Of a DNA stretch of 26,652 nucleotides, positions 6,661 to 14,398 are shown piece after piece (the first letter of the stretch is position 1; each line of letters opens with the position of its first letter). Under the pieces are notes generated by a model, which saw nothing but the letters and a program-made list of their open reading frames with translations, did not search any database and was not told where the DNA came from. The DNA comes from Palsa-739 sp036512155 (GTDB taxonomy: Bacteria > Actinomycetota > Thermoleophilia > Gaiellales > Gaiellaceae), in NCBI GenBank assembly GCA_036512155.1, contig DATCBD010000052.1, forward strand, positions 1-26,652, given 5' to 3'. The position numbers were made by a program, and so were the translations under genes.

Positions 6661-9133
6661 ATCCGAGGTGACGCCAACTCGGTGGCCCGCCGTCGGCCGG
6701 ATAGGCGAGGACGGTCACGACGTAGCGCCCGGGCGGAAGCGGCGCGCCGCCGGAGCCGCGGCCGGTGAGCCCGAACGTGTACCGGCCCGGCAGCACGTCG
6801 CGGATGCGCGCAAGCAGGCCAACGTTCACGCCGTCGGCCCGGCGGAGGACGACGTCGAGGCGCGCGAGCGGCCGGATCTCGATGCGACCGCCGGCCGCGA
6901 TCACCCGGCCGGCCTGGACCCTGAGCAGCGCGGGACTGATGTCGGAGGCCGAGAACGTCGTCGACGAGAGGGATGCCGTCCCGATCAGGTCGACGCGCCG
7001 CGCGTCGAAGGCGATGGCCCAGGGGATGCGCACCGTCCCGCCGCCGGCGATGGTCCCGAAGACGGCTCCGTCGGCGGTTGCGTTCCCGACGGCGCGCGAC
7101 GCCGTCAGCGCGTCGATGTGCACAAGCGCGCTGCGGCCGGGGCGGATGACGACGTGCGACGGCTGCAGCGTGAAGTCGAGGGTGGCGGCGCCCTCATGCT
7201 GCGTCCGGATCCCGAGCGCGACCGTCAGCTTGCGCGAGGAAAAGTTCGTGAGCGTGAATGCAGCACGGACCTCGCGGCCCGGCGCGCTCGTCGTCCCGAG
7301 CGCGAGCGTCGCGGGCGAGGCGGCGACCTCGCCGGCCGCGGCGGCGGCGACGTCCAGCTCGCCGGAGCCCTGTGCGGCAACCGGGTCTTGCTCGAGCGGC
7401 CGGGCGGTCCCGACGAGCAATCCCGCGAGCGCATCGGCGCCGAGCGCGGGCCGCGCTTGCGCCAGGAGCGCCGCCGCTCCGGCGGCGACCGCGGCCGCAG
7501 CGCTCGAGCCGCTGACGCTGACGGCTCGGTCGGTGCCGACGGTCTCGATGCTCACGCCGGGTGCGACGAGATCGGGCTTGACGCTGCCGTCGAACGCGAG
7601 CCCGGTCGAGGAGAACGGCGCGACATGCTCATCGCCGGCGTTCGCAACCCAGCGTCCCGCGCCGAGCGTGACGGTCATGCCCGCGCCGGCGGCGAGCCGT
7701 TCGAGCACGGCATCCGCGGCCTGCTGCGGGAGTGAGATGACGGGCACGCCGACGCCGTTGCCGAGACCGCCCGCCGGAAGCGTCACGCTCCCGCCGTAGA
7801 GCAGCACCGCCGAGGCGCCGGCCTCGGCCGCACGCTCGGCGGCAGGCCCCGGCGAGGAGCCGACCGCGAGAAGCGCCGCGCGACCCGCGACGATGCTGCC
7901 GCCGCCGGGCGAGAAGAGCTCCTTCAGCGGCCGAACGACTTGAAGGTCGAGGATGCGCGGCGGCGATGCGTCGCCCGCGAGCGGCATCGTCGCGTCGACG
8001 AGGGTTCGCAGGCCGGAGCGCACGGTCACGTGCACGTCGGCCTCACCCGGGCGAGTGTCGAGCGCGCCGACCGTGAGTGCGTCCGGAGCGCCCCCGGGAG
8101 CGGAGACGTCGCCGTAGGCGGCGGCGGTCGACCCGTCGTTGCCCGCCGGCGCGACGACGAGCAGGTCGAGGTCGCGCGCGCCCGCGACGGCGAGCGCTTC
8201 GGGCCCGTCGGCAAAACCGGCAAAGGGCTCGGAGAGCGCGACGAGCGCGATCCGTGCAGCATCGTGCGCGTCGCCGTCGCCGTTGGGATCGACGGCCCGG
8301 TCGAGCCCGGCGATGATCTGATCGCTGCGCGCATAGACGGCCCAGCCCCCGGCCGCGTCCGACTGCCAGCCGGCCACGCGGATCGGCAGCACGGACGCTC
8401 CAGGAGCGACGCGAGCGACGATGCCCGCCATCTCCGTGCCGTGCTGCTCGAGACGGGAAGGATCAGCCGGGCTCGCGGCCGCCCGCGCTCCGGCGCCGCC
8501 TCCGACGATGTCGATCCCCGGAAGGACGCGCCCGCTCAGCAGCGGCCTGCTCGAGTCGATGCCTGTGTCGAGGATCGCGACGGTGACGCCGCGACCGTCG
8601 ACGCCGGCCGACGCGAGCGCGTTGCCCGAGTCGGCGGCGTCCGCCGTCAGCGAACGCGCAGCGATCGTCGCCGGGTACGCGACGCGCACGGGATAGACGC
8701 CGGCGACGTCCGGGTCGCGTTCGACGAGTGGGATCACACTCGGAGGCATGGCCGCCGAGAAGCCGTCGAGCACGCGGGCGAAGCTCTGCGCCGGGTGCAC
8801 GATGACGCCCTGCAGCGCGAGGCGCGAGACGAGCAGCCTCTGCGCCGACCGCACGACTTTCGTCCATGCCTGCTCCTGCTCGATGTCGACCGCGCCGCCG
8901 GCGGCGGCAACGCGCTGCCCGAGCGACGGCGTCCTCAGCACGACGATGACGCGCTGGCCGATCTCGACACGCGGACGCGAGCCTACGAGGCCCTGCCACG
9001 ACTCAGCCGATGCGGAAGCGACGGACGGCGGCTCTGCGCTCTTGCCTCCGGTTGCAAGGATCGCGGCCGTTGCCGCTACAGCGACGACGGCGAAGAGCGC
9101 GGCATACCGCGCCTCAGCGTGAGGCGTACGCAT
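6647..9133 (-). CDS. Secreted subtilisin-like serine protease (S8) with inserted PA-like region
   Basis: An 828-residue protein with a hydrophobic segment at about 11-28 that serves as signal or anchor, then a propeptide-like region. The catalytic set is D189 (VAILDTGID), H231 (EQHGTEMAG), oxyanion N332 (APAGNDG) and S544 (SVSGSSAAAA). The usual GTSMAxP block is degenerate: Thr is Ser and the conserved Pro is Ala, although the Ser itself remains. Residues about 395-490 resemble a protease-associated insert, and the last 220 residues look like beta-rich Fn3-type domains. The ATG overlaps the end of tsaD by 20 bases, an odd placement for a secreted protein downstream of tRNA-modification genes. 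Substrate unknown; activity plausible but not certain. Confidence 0.88.
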   Translation of the reverse strand: MRTPHAEARYAALFAVVAVAATAAILATGGKSAEPPSVASASAESWQGLVGSRPRVEIGQRVIVVLRTPSLGQRVAAAGGAVDIEQEQAWTKVVRSAQRLLVSRLALQGVIVHPAQSFARVLDGFSAAMPPSVIPLVERDPDVAGVYPVRVAYPATIAARSLTADAADSGNALASAGVDGRGVTVAILDTGIDSSRPLLSGRVLPGIDIVGGGAGARAAASPADPSRLEQHGTEMAGIVARVAPGASVLPIRVAGWQSDAAGGWAVYARSDQIIAGLDRAVDPNGDGDAHDAARIALVALSEPFAGFADGPEALAVAGARDLDLLVVAPAGNDGSTAAAYGDVSAPGGAPDALTVGALDTRPGEADVHVTVRSGLRTLVDATMPLAGDASPPRILDLQVVRPLKELFSPGGGSIVAGRAALLAVGSSPGPAAERAAEAGASAVLLYGGSVTLPAGGLGNGVGVPVISLPQQAADAVLERLAAGAGMTVTLGAGRWVANAGDEHVAPFSSTGLAFDGSVKPDLVAPGVSIETVGTDRAVSVSGSSAAAAVAAGAAALLAQARPALGADALAGLLVGTARPLEQDPVAAQGSGELDVAAAAAGEVAASPATLALGTTSAPGREVRAAFTLTNFSSRKLTVALGIRTQHEGAATLDFTLQPSHVVIRPGRSALVHIDALTASRAVGNATADGAVFGTIAGGGTVRIPWAIAFDARRVDLIGTASLSSTTFSASDISPALLRVQAGRVIAAGGRIEIRPLARLDVVLRRADGVNVGLLARIRDVLPGRYTFGLTGRGSGGAPLPPGRYVVTVLAYPADGGPPSWRHLGFALR

Positions 9134-10076
9134 CGAGGCCGAGGTAGCCGGGATACGCGAGCGTGGCGGCGAAGCGTCCGGCGGACGCGATCATCGCCGC
9201 ATTGTCGGTGCAGAGCGCGAGCGGAGCGAGCGCCGCATCCGGGAGCGCAGCGCGCAGCTCCGAGTTCGCCGCGACGCCGCCGACGACGGCGATGCGCGAA
9301 GAGCCAAGCTGCGCCGCAGCCTCGCGCACGCGGCCGACGAGTGCGCGGATGATGGCGCGCTGATACGACGCGGCGAGGTCGGCGCGGCGCGCGTCAAGCT
9401 CGTCCGCGCTCAGCTCACGGGTCGCGTACAGCAACGCCGTTTTCAGGCCGGAGAAGGAGAAGTCGAGCCCGGGAACCTGCGCGACCGGAAAGTCATACGC
9501 GGCGGGGTCGCCGTCGCGCGCGAGCCGGTCGACCTCGCGGCCGCCCGGATAGCCCAGGCCGAGCAGGCGCGCGCCCTTGTCGAACGCTTCCCCCGCGGCG
9601 TCATCGAGCGTCGTCCCGAGCACGTGCTCGTCGTCGTACCCGCGCACGTCGAGCAGCAACGTGTGGCCGCCGCTCGCGAGCAGGCAGAGGAAGGGTGGTT
9701 CGACCGGGTCGGGCTCGAGGTAGAGCGAGGCGACGTGACCGCGGAGATGGTCGACCGGCGCGAGCGGCAGACGCCGCGACCAGGCGATCGCTTTGGCCGC
9801 CGCCAACCCGACGAGCAGCGCACCGACGAGGCCGGGGCCTTGCGTGACGGCGACCTTGTCGACGTCGTCGAGCGTGGCACCCGCCTCGCCCAGCGCCTCG
9901 CGCACGACGGGGCCGACGAGCTCCAGATGCCTCCGCGAGGCGACCTCGGGGACGACGCCGCCGTATTGCGCGTGCAGATCCGCCTGCGAGGAGACGACGT
10001 TGGCGCGAATGTGGCCGTCGGCGGTGACGAGCGCTGCGGCGGTCTCGTCGCAGCTCGTCTCGATCCCCAGGATCAC
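9114..10076 (-). CDS. tsaD: tRNA t6A37 threonylcarbamoyl transferase
   Basis: A 320-residue ASKHA-fold protein that transfers the threonylcarbamoyl group to A37 of ANN-decoding tRNAs, working with TsaB and TsaE. It begins VILGIETSCDETAAAL. The iron ligands are H110 and H114 in VDHLRGHVAS and D290 in CTDNAAMIA. ASGGHT and the FSFSGLKTA block are present. The GTG start overlaps the rimI stop as GTGA, indicating coupling. It lies in the order tsaE-tsaB-rimI-tsaD, a common arrangement in Actinomycetota and Firmicutes. The first enzyme of the pathway, TsaC, is not in the window. Confidence 0.97.
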   Translation of the reverse strand: MILGIETSCDETAAALVTADGHIRANVVSSQADLHAQYGGVVPEVASRRHLELVGPVVREALGEAGATLDDVDKVAVTQGPGLVGALLVGLAAAKAIAWSRRLPLAPVDHLRGHVASLYLEPDPVEPPFLCLLASGGHTLLLDVRGYDDEHVLGTTLDDAAGEAFDKGARLLGLGYPGGREVDRLARDGDPAAYDFPVAQVPGLDFSFSGLKTALLYATRELSADELDARRADLAASYQRAIIRALVGRVREAAAQLGSSRIAVVGGVAANSELRAALPDAALAPLALCTDNAAMIASAGRFAATLAYPGYLGLDAYASR

Positions 10077-10555
10077 GCCCGCTCGCGGGCGACCGGGTCT
10101 TTCCACATGATCAAGGCGTCCTCGCGGTTGTCTGTGTAGTAGCCGCGCCGGACGCCCCGTGCTTCGAAGCCGAGCCGTTCGTACAGCGCGATCGCCACCG
10201 TGTTGGTGACGCGCACCTCGAGCGTGTAGCCGCGCCGTGCGTCGTCGGCGGTCAGCTCGAACAGCCGCTCGAGCAAAAGCGTCGCGATGCCGTGCCCGCG
10301 ATGGTCGGGATCGACGGCGACGTTCATGACGTGCCAGGCGTCGACGTAGCGCGACACGATCAGGTAGCCGTGCAGCGTCCGCTCGCCGTCCTCGTCGCCG
10401 TCCGCGGTGAAGGCGCCGATGCAGATCGAGCTCGGCTTCGCGAGCTCCCCCGCGAACATCGAGCGCGACCACGGCGTCCGGTACGAGCGGCGCTCGATCT
10501 CCTCGATGGCGAAGAGATCTCCGATTCCGAGGCGCCGGAGCTCGAGGGTCGTCAT
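10073..10555 (-). CDS. rimI: Ribosomal protein S18 alanine N-acetyltransferase
   Basis: A 160-residue GNAT acetyltransferase. The start MTTLELRRLGIGDLFAIEEIE is followed by the RimI-type SYRTPWSRSMFAGEL. The acetyl-CoA binding loop is DHRGHGIATLLLE. Near the C-terminus are NTVAIALYERLGFEARGVR and a YY before DNREDALIM. Position between tsaB and tsaD supports the RimI assignment over other GNAT enzymes. Start ATG and upstream stop overlap as ATGA. The C-terminus overlaps the tsaD start. Confidence 0.92.
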   Translation of the reverse strand: MTTLELRRLGIGDLFAIEEIERRSYRTPWSRSMFAGELAKPSSICIGAFTADGDEDGERTLHGYLIVSRYVDAWHVMNVAVDPDHRGHGIATLLLERLFELTADDARRGYTLEVRVTNTVAIALYERLGFEARGVRRGYYTDNREDALIMWKDPVARERA

Positions 10556-11148
10556 TGGACGCTCCGCACGGCATCCGGAACGCGCAGGTACAACGGCTCG
10601 ATCTCGTCGACGGGACCGAGCGCTCCGGCGAGCGCTGCGTGGAACCGCGCGCGCGGGAGGTGCCGCTCGTCGTCGTCGGGCGGGACGATGGCGCCGCCCG
10701 CCTCGAAGAGCTCGCGGTAGCGCCGCGCGCCGTCGCCGACGCACACCCAGCCGGGCTCGAACGTCAGATCGGAGGGCGCGAGCACGGACGGCTCGCCGTC
10801 GATGAGCGCGAACACCTCGCGCCGGCGCGCATCCACCACCGGGATCGCTCCGGGCGCGCCCGCGGCGAGCGCGGCCAGCGTCGAGACTCCGGCACCGGGG
10901 AGCTCGAGTGCGAGCGCAAGCCCGCGCGCGGTGGCGAGGCCGATGCGGACGCCGGTGAAGCTCCCCGGCCCAATGCCGACGGCGAGCGCATCGAGGTCGC
11001 GCGCATTGGCGCCGCCCTGGCGCAGCAGCGCGTCCACGTCCTCGAGCAGCGTGCGCGCGCGCGAAGAGCGCTCCGCGAGCACCTCGCCGTCGTCGACGAG
11101 CGCACTCGTCGCCACCTCCGTCGCCGTGTCGAAAGCCAGCATCAGCAT
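10552..11148 (-). CDS. tsaB: tRNA t6A biosynthesis dimerisation partner TsaB
   Basis: A 198-residue protein related to TsaD that forms a heterodimer with it and is needed for t6A formation. It has MLMLAFDTATEVATSALV at the start, GIGPGSFTGVRIGLATARGLA in the middle and DARRREVFAL after. The length is below the E. coli protein (about 230), with a shortened C-terminal domain, which is common in this group. The first ATG gives the family-typical N-terminus; a second in-frame ATG two codons later overlaps the tsaE stop as TGATG and cannot be excluded. Confidence 0.93.
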   Translation of the reverse strand: MLMLAFDTATEVATSALVDDGEVLAERSSRARTLLEDVDALLRQGGANARDLDALAVGIGPGSFTGVRIGLATARGLALALELPGAGVSTLAALAAGAPGAIPVVDARRREVFALIDGEPSVLAPSDLTFEPGWVCVGDGARRYRELFEAGGAIVPPDDDERHLPRARFHAALAGALGPVDEIEPLYLRVPDAVRSVQ

Positions 11149-11558
11149 TCGTCGATCGAAACCACCCTCTGCGCGTCCCCAGCATGCCGCAAGCGCACCC
11201 GGTAGCGCGGCTCCGGGAGGACGCCCTCTCCGGCCTCCGGCCATTCGACGAACGCGATCGCGTCGTCGAAGTAGGGCTCGAGGTCGCCCCACTCCGCCGC
11301 CGACACGCCCGCGAACCGGTACAGGTCGAGGTGCGAAACCTCTCCGTCCGCGCCGTGATAGCGGTGCCCGATCGTGTAGGTCGGGCTCGTGACCCGCTCG
11401 CGCACGCCAAGCGCCGAGCAAGCGCCGCGCACGAACGTCGTCTTGCCGGTGCCGAGCTCGCCGGCGACGGTGACGACGTCGCCTTGCTCGAGTCGTGCCG
11501 CCAGCGCGGCCGCCAGCGCCTCCGTCTCCTCGGGGGAGCTCGTCACCGTGTCGGCCAC
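11142..11558 (-). CDS. tsaE: tRNA t6A biosynthesis ATPase TsaE
   Basis: A 138-residue P-loop ATPase that drives turnover of the TsaB-TsaD complex. The Walker A motif is GELGTGKTTF (residues 33-42), followed by the switch-like SPTYTIGHRY, HLDLYRF and FVEWPEAG. The GTG start is preceded by TACTCT at seven bases and has no Shine-Dalgarno sequence, so a leaderless message could begin here inside the longer unit. A second in-frame GTG lies four codons downstream. Confidence 0.95.
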   Translation of the reverse strand: MADTVTSSPEETEALAAALAARLEQGDVVTVAGELGTGKTTFVRGACSALGVRERVTSPTYTIGHRYHGADGEVSHLDLYRFAGVSAAEWGDLEPYFDDAIAFVEWPEAGEGVLPEPRYRVRLRHAGDAQRVVSIDEC

Positions 11559-11565
11559 GGAGCGA

Positions 11566-11571
11566 AGAGTA
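11566..11571 (-). promoter_or_regulatory. Candidate internal -10 element (TACTCT) for tsaE
   Basis: TACTCT lies seven bases before the tsaE GTG, in the 17-base gap after the glycosylase gene. No -35 is evident. It would give a leaderless tsaE message separate from read-through of the upstream genes. Confidence 0.4.
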
Positions 11572-11575
11572 CGGA

Positions 11576-12235
11576 CTAGAAGAGGCCGAGCTGCTGGGCG
11601 GGCGGGACCGGCTCTTGGACGAGCGCGAGCTCCGGCTCGATCGGCTCGAGCGCACGGCCGAGCAGCTCCGGGATCCGCGCGAAGTCCGACTCGAGCACCT
11701 TCAGCATCGCGGGCGTGTACAGCGCCGCGGCCGGGTGGTAGAGCGGGTAGAGCATGACTTCGCGACCGCCGAGCGTCGTCGACTGCTCCTGCCCGTGCAC
11801 GCGCGTGATCCCGAGCGGCCGGCCTGAGAGGAGCTTCGTCGCGAAGTTGCCGAGCGTCGCGACGATGGTCGGCTCGATCAGCTCGATCTGCCGGAAGAGA
11901 TGGCTCTCGCACGCCTCGATCTCGTCCGGCTGCGGGTCACGGTTCCCGGGAGGGCGGCACTTCAGGACGTTCGCCACGAAGACGTCGGCTCGCTGCAATC
12001 CAATCCCGGCGAGCAGCTTGTCGAGCAGCTTGCCCGCCTGGCCGACGAACGGGAGCCCCTGCTTGTCCTCGTGGAAGCCCGGCGCTTCGCCGACGAACAT
12101 CAGCTCGGCGTGCGGGTTGCCGGAGCCGAACACCACCTGCGTTCGTCCCTGCGAGAGACGGCAACGCGTGCAACCGGCGACCGATTCGGCAAAGGCCGCG
12201 AGGTCGTCGGTGCGCTCGACCGGAACTGCGCTCAC
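11576..12235 (-). CDS. Type 4 uracil-DNA glycosylase (4Fe-4S)
   Basis: A 219-residue family 4 glycosylase that removes uracil from DNA. The four cluster cysteines are C22 and C25 (GCTRC), C93 (LKCRPPGNRDP) and C109 (EACESHL). The uracil pocket motif GEAPGFHEDKQG and the catalytic-region HPAAAL are present. The protein ends QQLGLF, which matches the bacterial sliding-clamp binding consensus QL[S/D/G]LF. GTG start, 11 bases after greA, with TAGACT eight bases upstream. A repair gene between greA and the t6A genes has no obvious functional link. Confidence 0.94.
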   Translation of the reverse strand: MSAVPVERTDDLAAFAESVAGCTRCRLSQGRTQVVFGSGNPHAELMFVGEAPGFHEDKQGLPFVGQAGKLLDKLLAGIGLQRADVFVANVLKCRPPGNRDPQPDEIEACESHLFRQIELIEPTIVATLGNFATKLLSGRPLGITRVHGQEQSTTLGGREVMLYPLYHPAAALYTPAMLKVLESDFARIPELLGRALEPIEPELALVQEPVPPAQQLGLF

Positions 12236-12243
12236 GGACAGTG

Positions 12244-12249
12244 AGTCTA
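12244..12249 (-). promoter_or_regulatory. Candidate -10 element (TAGACT) for the glycosylase gene
   Basis: TAGACT begins with the TAG stop codon of greA and ends eight bases before the glycosylase GTG. No Shine-Dalgarno sequence and no clear -35 are seen. The element fits the leaderless pattern of the window, but part of it is fixed by the stop codon. Confidence 0.3.
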
Positions 12250-12699
12250 CGAGTCAGCCCGGACGCTGACGATCCGTGCGCGCCACGACCCACGCGGGGC
12301 CTCGACGACCACGTCGTCGCCCTCCGAGTGGCCGAGGAGAGCCCGGCCGACGGGCGAGTCGGGCGAAACGCCACCGACGCTGGAGATGACGACGCTCATG
12401 TCCTCGCCGTCCTCGCGCGTGAGGTCGACGTGGGAGCCGACCGTGACGACGCCGCCGGCCGCAACCGTCGACTCGTCCACCTCGACCGCGTCGTGCAGCC
12501 GCGCGCGCAGCTTCGTGATGCGCGCCTCCAGCAAGCCTTGCTCGTTCTTCGCCGCGTGGTACTCGAAGTTCTCGGACAGGTCGCCATGCTCGCGCGCGGT
12601 GGCGATCGCGGTGATCGCCGCCTGGCGGCGCGGACCCTCGAGCTCGGCCAGCTCCGCCTCGAGCTGTGCGCGCTCGGCGCGCGTCAGTTGATCCGCCAC
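12247..12699 (-). CDS. greA: Transcription elongation factor GreA
   Basis: A 150-residue factor that rescues backtracked RNA polymerase by stimulating transcript cleavage. The N-terminal coiled coil carries the tip motif GDLSENFEYHAAK with the catalytic acidic residues D40 and E43. The C-terminal FKBP-like domain has VGRALLGHSEGDDVVVE. It is slightly shorter than the usual 157-160 residues. The GTG start overlaps the upstream stop as TAGTG. Confidence 0.95.
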   Translation of the reverse strand: MADQLTRAERAQLEAELAELEGPRRQAAITAIATAREHGDLSENFEYHAAKNEQGLLEARITKLRARLHDAVEVDESTVAAGGVVTVGSHVDLTREDGEDMSVVISSVGGVSPDSPVGRALLGHSEGDDVVVEAPRGSWRARIVSVRADS

Positions 12700-12911
12700 T
12701 AGTGGCCGCAGCCGCAGGAGCCGCCGCAGCAGCCGCCTCCGCCGCCGCCGCCGAACGAGGGCTGCTTCACGGCCCCGTGGACGGCGAAGGTGGAGAACTG
12801 CTTCGAGACGTTCGTCGCGGTGCAGTCCGGGCAGGTGACCTGTTCATCGCCCCGGACGAGCTCCTCGAAATGCGACTCGCACTCCATGCAGACGTACTCG
12901 TAGATCGGCAC
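12699..12911 (-). CDS. FmdB-type zinc-ribbon protein
   Basis: A 70-residue small regulatory-type zinc ribbon starting VPIYEYVCMECESHFEELV, with C8/C11 and C27/C30 (CPDC) as the probable zinc ligands. The tail is a run of seven glycines followed by CCGGSCGCGH, which adds four Cys and a His and may bind a second metal. The function of the family is not established; early genetic work tied FmdB to regulation of formamidase. The GTG start has GAGG five bases upstream and also TACCCT seven bases upstream, so it may be leaderless or leadered. It heads the greA-to-protease unit. Confidence 0.88.
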   Translation of the reverse strand: MPIYEYVCMECESHFEELVRGDEQVTCPDCTATNVSKQFSTFAVHGAVKQPSFGGGGGGGCCGGSCGCGH

Positions 12912-12918
12912 GGTCCTC

Positions 12919-12928
12919 AGGGTACACT
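12919..12928. promoter_or_regulatory. Back-to-back -10 elements sharing TA (fmdB / DUF2520)
   Basis: AGGGTACACT reads TACACT on the plus strand (12923-12928) and TACCCT on the minus strand (12919-12924), sharing the central TA. The minus element ends seven bases before the fmdB GTG. The plus element would start a 30- to 35-base leader with GGAG before the DUF2520 gene. No good -35 is visible in either direction. Confidence 0.5.
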
Positions 12929-12968
12929 TGGAGGTGCCCGGCATCCACTACGGAGCTGGAGCTACGAA

Positions 12969-13637
12969 GTGTTCACACGAATCGACATCATCGGCTCAGG
13001 CCGCGTCGGCGCGGCCGTCACAGGCCGCCTGCGCGAGCGTGGCCTCGATCTCGCGTCCGCCGATCCGGAGCTCGTGCTGTTGTGCGTGCCGGACGGCGCC
13101 ATCGCGGAGGTGGCCGCAACGATCCCCGTCGGCCCGTGGCTTGCGCACGTCAGCGGCGCGACGCCGCTCACGGCGCTCGCCCCGCACGAGCGCCGCTTCG
13201 GAATGCACCCGCTGCAGACGTTCACGCGCGCGCGCGGACCGGAGCAGCTCGACGGAGCGTGGGCGGCGGTCACTGCCGAGGCCACGGACGCCCGGGATGC
13301 GGGCTTCTGGCTCGCAGAGACGCTCGGCCTTCGGCCGTTTGCGCTCGCAGAAGGAGCGCGCACGCTCTACCACGCGGGTGCGGTGTTCGCCTCCAACTAT
13401 CTCGTCACGTTGCACCGTGCGGCGTCGCTGCTCTTCGAGAGCGCAGGCGCGCCGGCCGAGGCGCTCGAGCCGCTCATGCGCCGCACGATCGAGAACGGCT
13501 TCGAGCTGACAGGCCCGATCGCACGCGGCGACTGGTCGACGGTCGAAGCGCACCGCGCTGCGATCAGATCGGAGCGTCCGGAGCTCGACCATCTCTACGA
13601 GACGCTCGCCGGCGCGACAGCGGCGCTCGCGACGTGA
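12969..13637 (+). CDS. DUF2520 Rossmann-like oxidoreductase in the pantothenate cluster
   Basis: A 222-residue protein: a Rossmann motif IDIIGSGRVGAAV (glycines 9, 11, 14), LVLLCVPDGAIAEVA, then MHPLQTF and an all-helical DUF2520 domain (YHAGAVFASNYLVTLH). It overlaps panC as GTGA. Relatives in pan clusters have been described as alternative ketopantoate reductases (PanG in Francisella, from memory), which would supply pantoate to PanC, so that role is inferred. Unusually, the stretch between the first helix and the VLLCVPD strand is only about 17 residues. The second and third strands with the NADP-phosphate pocket therefore seem missing, and the protein is shorter than the roughly 260-290 typical of the family. 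Start GTG has GGAG seven bases upstream. Confidence 0.82.
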   Translation: MFTRIDIIGSGRVGAAVTGRLRERGLDLASADPELVLLCVPDGAIAEVAATIPVGPWLAHVSGATPLTALAPHERRFGMHPLQTFTRARGPEQLDGAWAAVTAEATDARDAGFWLAETLGLRPFALAEGARTLYHAGAVFASNYLVTLHRAASLLFESAGAPAEALEPLMRRTIENGFELTGPIARGDWSTVEAHRAAIRSERPELDHLYETLAGATAALAT

Positions 13638-14398
13638 AAGTCGTGCGCAACATCTCCGAGCTTCGGCTCCACGGCGAGGTCGGGCTCGTGCCGACGATGG
13701 GCGCTTTGCACGCCGGCCACGTCTCGCTCTTCGACGCCGCGCGCGTCGAGAACGACGTCGTCGTCGCGTCGCTGTTCGTCAATCCTGCGCAGTTCGGCGA
13801 ACAGAGCGACCTCGCGCGCTATCCACGGGACGAGGCGTGCGACCTGGAGCTGGCCGAGCAGGCAGACGTCGACGTCCTGTTCGCACCCACCGTCGAGGAG
13901 ATGTATCCGACCAGCTTCGCGACGTGGGTGGACGCCGAGGAGACCGGCGCAGAAGGCGGCGCGCGGCCGGGGCACTTTCGCGGCGTCGCGACCGTCTGCC
14001 TCAAGCTGTTCAACATCGTCCGCCCCACCCGTGCGTACTTCGGCCAGAAGGACGCGCAGCAGGCGATCGTCGTCCGCCGGCTCGTCCGCGATCTGAACCT
14101 CGGCGTGGACGTGCGCGTGCTCGCGACGGTGCGAGACGAGGACGGGCTCGCGCTCTCCTCCCGCAATGCGCTGCTCAGCCCGGCCGAGCGCGAGCGAGCG
14201 CTCGGACTTCCCCGAGCGCTCACGAAGGCGGCTGCGAGCGCCGATCCCGTCGCCGCGGCGCGGGCGGAGCTGAACGGCCTCGATCCCGACTATGTCGAGC
14301 TGCTCGATCTCGACGGTGTGACGCTCCTCGCCGCAGCCGTCCGGGTGGGCTCGATCCGACTCATCGACAACGTGCTCGTGAAAGGAGCGCTCGCATGA
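13634..14398 (+). CDS. panC: Pantothenate synthetase (pantoate-beta-alanine ligase)
   Basis: A 254-residue ligase that joins pantoate and beta-alanine with ATP, via pantoyl-adenylate. The HIGH-like motif is PTMGALHAGH (residues 20-29). FVNPAQFG, GHFRGVATV, YFGQKDAQQ and the KMSKS-equivalent LSSRN are present. It is about 25 residues shorter than the common form, mostly in the C-terminal domain. GTG start overlaps the upstream stop, and its own stop overlaps panB as ATGA. This indicates a tightly coupled three-gene unit. Confidence 0.97.
   Translation: MKVVRNISELRLHGEVGLVPTMGALHAGHVSLFDAARVENDVVVASLFVNPAQFGEQSDLARYPRDEACDLELAEQADVDVLFAPTVEEMYPTSFATWVDAEETGAEGGARPGHFRGVATVCLKLFNIVRPTRAYFGQKDAQQAIVVRRLVRDLNLGVDVRVLATVRDEDGLALSSRNALLSPAERERALGLPRALTKAAASADPVAAARAELNGLDPDYVELLDLDGVTLLAAAVRVGSIRLIDNVLVKGALA

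Noticed and set aside
12912..12944. Longer N-terminus for the FmdB-like protein (MPGTSKCTLRT...)
   Set aside because: The family begins at MPIYEYxC, and the GTG at 12911 has a nearby GAGG and -10; the extension would cross the promoter.
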